From positions 4,741 to 68,740 of the forward strand of contig CAYUYV010000003.1 of assembly GCA_964449455.1 (NCBI GenBank): 64,000 bases of DNA, written 5' to 3'. The position numbers and the translations under genes are program-made. Below, piece after piece: positions 61,162 to 64,000 of this stretch. The notes beneath the pieces are model-generated. The model made no database searches and was not told the origin of the DNA. It saw only the letters and a program-made list of their open reading frames with translations. The DNA is from CAYUYV01 sp964449455 (GTDB lineage: Bacteria > Pseudomonadota > Alphaproteobacteria > JAJFIK01). Positions within the stretch are counted from its first letter, which is position 1. The number at the start of each line of letters is the position of its first letter.

Positions 61162-62985
61162 ATGGCGTCACAGGACGGAGGCCGGGGTGAGCTGAAAGCA
61201 ACGCAGCACACCCGCAAACGCGAGTCAGGCGGCTCTCCGTCACCCGATGCCGAATTGTCACCCGATGCCCAATTCGCAACGCCGCCCCTTGGCAACGATT
61301 CCCTGGGCAACGATTCCGTGGGCNNNNNNNNNNNNNNNNNNNNNNNNNNNNNNNNNNNNNNNNNNNNNNNNNNNNNNNNNNNNNNNNNNNNNNNNNNNNN
61401 NNNNNNNNNNNNNNNNNNNNNNNGCGATGGGTCCCACGGCGATGGGTCCATGGATGACACGGCTGACCTCGCCGTCCCGGCCCGGACCTCGTCCAGCCGT
61501 CCGGGCCTGCGCCTTACCTGTCGTGAGCCTGATCCCGACCCTGACTGCTGTTCCCTTGTCGATCCGACCGATTTTACCCGCGTTGCGGATGCGCTTGCAC
61601 TGGTTCCGCCCGTTGCCGTGGCTGTCTCCGGTGGTGGAGACAGCATCGCCCTGTTGCGCCTCGTCCAGCAGTGGTCCTTGGCCTTTGACGACGGCGACGG
61701 TGTCGGATCGGTGGGCGATGGAGTGGAGCGCGGGGAGGAGCAAGGAGGCCTTGCGGCCTGGCTAAGCGCGACCAGATCCCGCTCGCCCCTGGTGACTGCC
61801 ATCACGGTCGACCACGGATTTCGCGCCGAGGCGGCGTCCGAAGCGGACTGGGTCGCCGGTGAAGCGCGGGCCATCGGTATTGCCCATGTCACACTGCGCA
61901 TCGACGGGCCGGGCGGAAAAGGGGCCACGGCGAACAATGTTCAGGCCCAGGCCCGGGCGGCCCGTTATGCCGCCATGGAGGCCTGGTGCCGGGATCATGG
62001 CGTGCCGACCCTGCTCACCGGTCACACGCAGGACGACCAGGCCGAGACGGTCCTGATGCGGCTTATTCGAGGCAGCGGGGTCGACGGCCTGTCCGGCATT
62101 CCCCAGCGCCTGGTGCTGCGTGATCCGGGTGGACGGCCGAGTGTCGAGGTGCTTCGGCCCCTTCTGGGCATGTCGCGCTGCGCGCTCCGGCGGACCCTTC
62201 AGGCGTCGGGGCAGGCCTGGATTGAGGATCCCTCCAATGAGGATGAGCGCTTCACCCGCGTCCGGGTTCGCCGGCTTCTGGAGGCTTTCGCGGCTGAGGG
62301 GCTGACCGCAGGACGGCTTGCGGCGACCGCGCAACGGATGGGCCGGGCCCGGTCCGCGCTGGAGCAGGCTAGCCAGACCCTCATGTCCGATACGGTCACC
62401 TGGCACCGGGCCGGCTTTGCCTGGATCGGTGTCGACGAGCTTTTGCGCGCGCCGGAGGATGTGGGTCTGCGCGCCCTGTCCCATGTGATCCAGGGGGTTG
62501 GCGGTCTGGCCTATCCGCCCCGCCATGACCGCCTGGTGCGACTGGCCGAAAGTTTGCGCCAGAGCCGCCTCGACCGCGTGCGCACTCTGGGCCATTGCCG
62601 CATTGCGCCCGTGGCCCAGGGCGGTGTCTTGATGTTCGTGCGCGAGAACCGGAATCTGCCGAAGCCGCTGCCCTTGCCTGCTGGCGCATTCAAGACCTGG
62701 GACGGGCGCTTCCAGGTCTCCGTGCCCAAAGGCGGCGTGAGCGGTGAAGTGAGGCCCCTCGGTGCCGGCATGTCCCAGGTGTTTCCGGAACGGCGCAGCG
62801 CCGCCCGGTTTTCCCTGCCCCAATCGGTCCGCCTGACCTTGCCGGCGCTGTGGTGCGGGACAAAGGTGATCGCCGTGCCCCATCTGGGCTTTGACCCTGA
62901 AAAAACCGGATTTCGGGCGATCTTTCAGAACGATGACGTCAACCTGCCTTGTCACCTTGACGCTTCCTATGGCCACAGCGCTTAA
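61162..62985 (+). CDS. tilS: tRNA(Ile)-lysidine synthase TilS with repeat-rich N-terminal extension (contains gap)
   Basis: This enzyme converts C34 of tRNA-Ile(CAU) to lysidine, changing its specificity from Met to Ile; it is essential. The P-loop motif SGGGDS (in AVAVSGGGDSIALLRL) marks the PP-ATPase domain, followed by ITVDHGFR, LLTGHTQDDQAETVLMRLIR and GLSGIP. The conserved domain begins roughly 90-120 codons after ATG 61162; before it are SPDAEL, GNDSL and DGSHG repeats interrupted by 100 N. Reading in frame through the N is arbitrary, so the true start could also lie beyond the gap. ATG 61162 has GAGGTGG upstream. Confidence 0.9.
   Translation: MASQDGGRGELKATQHTRKRESGGSPSPDAELSPDAQFATPPLGNDSLGNDSVGXXXXXXXXXXXXXXXXXXXXXXXXXXXXXXXXXXDGSHGDGSMDDTADLAVPARTSSSRPGLRLTCREPDPDPDCCSLVDPTDFTRVADALALVPPVAVAVSGGGDSIALLRLVQQWSLAFDDGDGVGSVGDGVERGEEQGGLAAWLSATRSRSPLVTAITVDHGFRAEAASEADWVAGEARAIGIAHVTLRIDGPGGKGATANNVQAQARAARYAAMEAWCRDHGVPTLLTGHTQDDQAETVLMRLIRGSGVDGLSGIPQRLVLRDPGGRPSVEVLRPLLGMSRCALRRTLQASGQAWIEDPSNEDERFTRVRVRRLLEAFAAEGLTAGRLAATAQRMGRARSALEQASQTLMSDTVTWHRAGFAWIGVDELLRAPEDVGLRALSHVIQGVGGLAYPPRHDRLVRLAESLRQSRLDRVRTLGHCRIAPVAQGGVLMFVRENRNLPKPLPLPAGAFKTWDGRFQVSVPKGGVSGEVRPLGAGMSQVFPERRSAARFSLPQSVRLTLPALWCGTKVIAVPHLGFDPEKTGFRAIFQNDDVNLPCHLDASYGHSA
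61239..61453. repeat. Tandem repeats around assembly gap in tilS N-terminus
   Basis: TCACCCGATGCCGAATTG-type units (18 bp, two copies, 61239-61276) are followed by GGGCAACGATTCCGT-type units (15 bp, ending at 61323). N follows (61324-61423), then two GCGATGGGTCCCACG-type 15-bp units (61424-61453). The flanks here are not identical, unlike the other seven gaps. Confidence 0.8.
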
Positions 62986-63195
62986 TCTCTGGTGGCGGAC
63001 CGCGGGACCATGCCTACATGATTAGCATGGCGGTGGCAGACTGCCCGGCGTTTGGCCTTTGATACGGCGCCCGGGGTGACTGACCGCGTGGGCTGCGGAA
63101 CCGTGTTGGAACGGCCTTCGGCATGGAGCCCGTTGGTTGCACCCAACAGGGGTGAGCGAGAGCCTTGAGAAAGGCCAGTGTGAGGAACGGCACCG

Positions 63196-64000
<805 letters not shown>

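Noticed and set aside
61762..62976. Long minus-strand open frame of 404 codons opposite tilS
   Set aside because: It is a shadow of the TilS catalytic domain, whose motifs are unambiguous.

Overview
The window is a 64 kb piece of a high-GC Gram-negative chromosome, most likely from an alphaproteobacterium. Three things point there: the gene order ruvB-ybgC-tolQRAB-pal-cpoB-tilS-ftsH at the right end, the order sfsA-map-radC near the left end, and a double cold-shock-domain protein. It looks like ordinary chromosome. I found no transposase, integrase, phage gene, CRISPR array, rRNA or tRNA. The sequence is a draft scaffold with eight runs of exactly 100 N. Seven of these are flanked on both sides by the same 6-55 bp sequence, and most sit in or beside short tandem repeats, so they probably mark repeat arrays that assembly could not resolve.

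Layout, left to right. 1-2.7 kb: a bacteriophytochrome-type histidine kinase, cut by the window edge and by a gap, divergent from a small membrane protein. 2.7-8.4 kb: a peptide-type solute-binding protein, then radC, map and sfsA on the minus strand, divergent from a CinA-type molybdopterin-binding domain protein. 8.8-13.6 kb: uncharacterised exported proteins, including an 811-aa protein with three internal repeats next to a lipoprotein. 13.8-17.1 kb: an Lhr-type helicase and the PdeM nuclease (DNA repair). 17.3-21.7 kb: a TonB-dependent receptor and a large secreted phosphoesterase. 21.8-26.2 kb: a polyprenyl sugar-phosphate transferase with an SDR, then an MscS channel, separated by a region with two long hairpins. 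26.3-30.2 kb: a hopanoid-type MlaC-like protein and RND exporter (HpnM/HpnN-like). 30.5-35.1 kb: a membrane protein, a beta-helix protein and a Sel1/peptidoglycan-binding protein. 35.4-42.1 kb: a short-chain-dehydrogenase-like protein with the full signature of a halohydrin dehalogenase, a glutathione peroxidase, a double cold-shock protein, a thioesterase, the copper proteins PCu(A)C and SCO, and a MauE-like membrane protein. 42.3-46.7 kb: a membrane-anchored Hsp70-like ATPase with a membrane partner, convergent to another membrane protein. 46.7-52.6 kb: an M23 peptidase and an RND multidrug efflux pump with its adaptor. 52.9-64 kb: ruvB, the Tol-Pal operon, tilS and the start of ftsH.

Much of the window serves the cell envelope: Tol-Pal, RND efflux, hopanoid-type lipid transport, exopolysaccharide initiation, a peptidase and secreted repeat proteins. 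Three features stand out. The first is a very high density of short tandem repeats (units of 12-19 bp, usually a multiple of 3 when coding), often at start or stop codons. The second is a probable halohydrin dehalogenase. The third is a membrane-bound Hsp70-like ATPase that lacks a recognisable substrate-binding domain. A roughly 105-bp palindromic element occurs twice between genes, with a more distant relative after tolB.
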